From Owenia fusiformis (taxonomy: Eukaryota > Annelida > Polychaeta > Sabellida > Oweniidae), in assembly GCA_903813345.2 (NCBI GenBank), contig CAIIXF020000012.1:14626020-14688019 (forward strand): DNA of 62,000 nt, given 5' to 3'. The translations under genes and the position numbers were made by a program. Of the stretch, positions 60,119 through 62,000 are shown piece by piece. The stretch's first letter is position 1. The number at the start of each line of letters is the position of its first letter. The notes under the pieces are model-generated. The model did no database searches. It saw only the letters and a list, made by a program, of their open reading frames with translations, and was not told the DNA's origin.

Positions 60119-62000
60119 GGGTGGCTAACTCTCCTAGAAAATTTTACAATTTAAAGATGGTATTTGGTGCTTCTGGGCACTTTTAAAGTGTATTAGTCAA
60201 TAAAAACATTGAAAAACAATCACAATTTTTTTCAAATTTTGGGGGTGTCAAAGGGGGGAGGGGTGCCAGAGGGGGAGGTGGGGCTGGGGTGCCAGAGGGG
60301 GAGCAAGTGTTTGTCCCCCATATCAAAATTTACAATATCAAGGTGCTAATCGATGAAGTTTGGGCACTTTAAAAGTGTCTGTGCCTAAAAGTGCCTATTT
60401 CCCAAGAAAATTTTACAATTTTAAGATGCTACATGTATTTGGTGCTTTCTGGGCACTTTTTGGGGTGTTAAGGGGGGGGGGCTGCCAGAGGGGGAGGTGG
60501 AGTGGGGATGCCAGAGGACGAGTAAGTGTTAGTCTTCCAGAATCATTAACTTTATCAAGGATCGAGCTATTTGATGATGTCTGGGCAATTTAAAAGTGTC
60601 TGAGACAAAACACTAAAATAAATTTAGAACTTTCCATTGTTTTGTTTGGGGTGTGAGGGGTGGCCCACTCCCCCTAGAAAATTTTACAATTTTACGACGC
60701 TTTTTGGTGCTTTCTGGGCACTTTCAAAGTATATGAGTCAATTAAAGAATTTGAGAAAATCACAATTTTTTTGGGGGGGGGGGGTCAAGGCATTCAGCAT
60801 TCAGGGCCTAGGGGGTCTGGGGGTTCTCCCCCCCAGGAAAATTTTGAAATTTGGTTGTATTTGGAGCGAATTTGCAACCATCTGGTACGCCTGTGCGATA
60901 TGAGTCAATAAGAAAAATGTGAATTTTTTTTTCAAATTCTTTTAGGGGTGTCAAAGAGGATGAGAGGGTGAAGTGGGGTGGGGTGCCAGTAGGGGCGCAA
61001 GGGGTTGTCCCCCAGAAACATTGACCATATCAAGGTGCTATTTGATGATGTCTGGGCACTTAAAAAATGTCTGAGACAATACATGAAATTCAGAATATTT
61101 TCTTTTGTTTTGTGGGGGATGTGAGGGGTCACCGTACCGGGTGGCTAACTCTCCTAGAAAATTTTACAATTTAAAGATGGTATTTGGTGCTTCTGGGCAC
61201 TTTTAAAGTGTATTAGTCAATAAAAACATTGAAAAACAATCACAATTTTTTTAAAATTTTGGGGGTGTCAAAGGGGGGAGGGGTGCCAGAGGGGGAGGTG
61301 GGGCTGGGGTGCCAGAGGGGGAGCAAGTGTTTGTCCCCCATATCAAAATTTACAATATCAAGGTGCTAATCGATGAAGTTTGGGCACTTTAAAAGTGTCT
61401 GTGCCTAAAAGGGCCTATTTCCCAAGAAAATTTTACAATTTTAAGATGCTACATGTATTTGGTGCTTTCTGGGCACTTTTTGGGGTGTTAAGGGGGGGGG
61501 GCTGCCAGAGGGGGAGGTGGAGTGGGGATGCCAGAGGACGAGTAAGTGTTAGTCTTCCAGAATCATTAACTTTATCAAGGATCGAGCTATTTGATGATGT
61601 CTGGGCAATTTAAAAGTGTCTGAGACAAAACACTAAAATAAATTTAGAACTTTCCATTGTTTTGTTTGGGGTGTGAGGGGTGGCCCACTCCCCCTAGAAA
61701 ATTTTACAATTTTACGACGCTTTTTGGTGCTTTCTGGGCACTTTCAAAGTGTATGAGTCAATTAAAGAATTTGAGAAAATCACAATTTTTTTGGGGGGGG
61801 TCAAGGGGGGGGGGCGCCAGAGGGGGGGGGGCGCCAGAGTGGGGGGGGGGCAAGTGCAAGATGCAAGAGGGGGAGCAAGTCCCCCAGAAACACTAACTAT
61901 ATCAAGGAGCTATTTGATGATCCTGGGCACTTTAAAAGTGTCTGAGACAAAACACTAAAATAAAAGAACTTTCCATTGTTTTGTGGGGGGTGTGAGGGGT
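60119..62000 (+). repeat. 1,020-bp tandem duplication of a G-rich repeat
   Basis: GTGGCTAACTCTCCTAGAAA starts at 60121 and again at 61141, exactly 1,020 bp later. The two copies are almost identical up to about 61796, where the second diverges into expanded GGGGGCGCCAGAG tracts and runs off the window. Smaller internal units share CCCTAGAAAATTTTACAATT and TCTGGGCACTTT. Confidence 0.9.

Noticed and set aside
58495-61958. Open frames with PPRKFYNF and FGAFWALS-like repeats
   Set aside because: They lie in the G-rich tandem repeat, recur in each unit and carry no domain or splice signals.

Overview
The window reads as a piece of an AT-rich invertebrate animal nuclear genome. Genes are split by GT-AG introns, gene density is low, and most non-coding DNA is foldback (inverted-repeat) DNA elements, Tc1/mariner and TTAA-target elements, a LINE fragment, tRNA-derived repeats, satellites and repeats carrying GTCCGTC-type motifs. 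The gene set (F5/8C discoidin repeats, Kv3/Shaw K+ channel, Golgi carbohydrate sulfotransferase, single-exon Toll-like receptor, TGF-beta ligand) is metazoan. The repeat style and intron-poor TLR fit a marine invertebrate such as a hemichordate, other deuterostome or lophotrochozoan, but I cannot fix the phylum from sequence alone.

Layout. 0.4-1.8 kb (-): an exon with F5/8 type C domains, interrupted in frame by a TTAA-flanked element. 2.2-5.3 kb (-): short candidate exons with matching intron phase. 5.3-14.4 kb: repeats, including a 1.27 kb TTAA element, a dead Tc1 transposon (9.66-11.38 kb), a GTCCGTC-type repeat and a near-perfect palindrome at 13.3-13.5 kb. 14.4-22.0 kb (-): an eight-exon gene whose phases all agree, coding for a 668-residue secreted protein of no family I recognise, with a signal peptide and two polybasic convertase-type sites. 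22.0-31.9 kb: nested repeats and two isolated candidate exons, one on each strand. 31.96-41.67 kb (+): complete three-exon Kv3/Shaw-like channel gene with large foldbacks in both introns. 42.3-43.4 kb: 57-bp satellite. 44.0-45.8 kb (-): complete three-exon carbohydrate sulfotransferase gene. 51.6-53.9 kb (-): single-exon Toll-like receptor broken by one in-frame TAA, with tandem copies of its own 5' and 3' ends beside it. 57.0-57.9 kb (-): last exon of a TGF-beta family ligand lacking the interchain cysteine. 58.4-62 kb: G-rich repeats including a 1,020-bp tandem duplication.

The genes are not an operon and show no joint pathway. Most products are secreted, membrane or Golgi proteins. The most novel items are the unrecognised secreted pro-protein gene and the stop-free, multiple-of-three TTAA element inside the discoidin coding exon.
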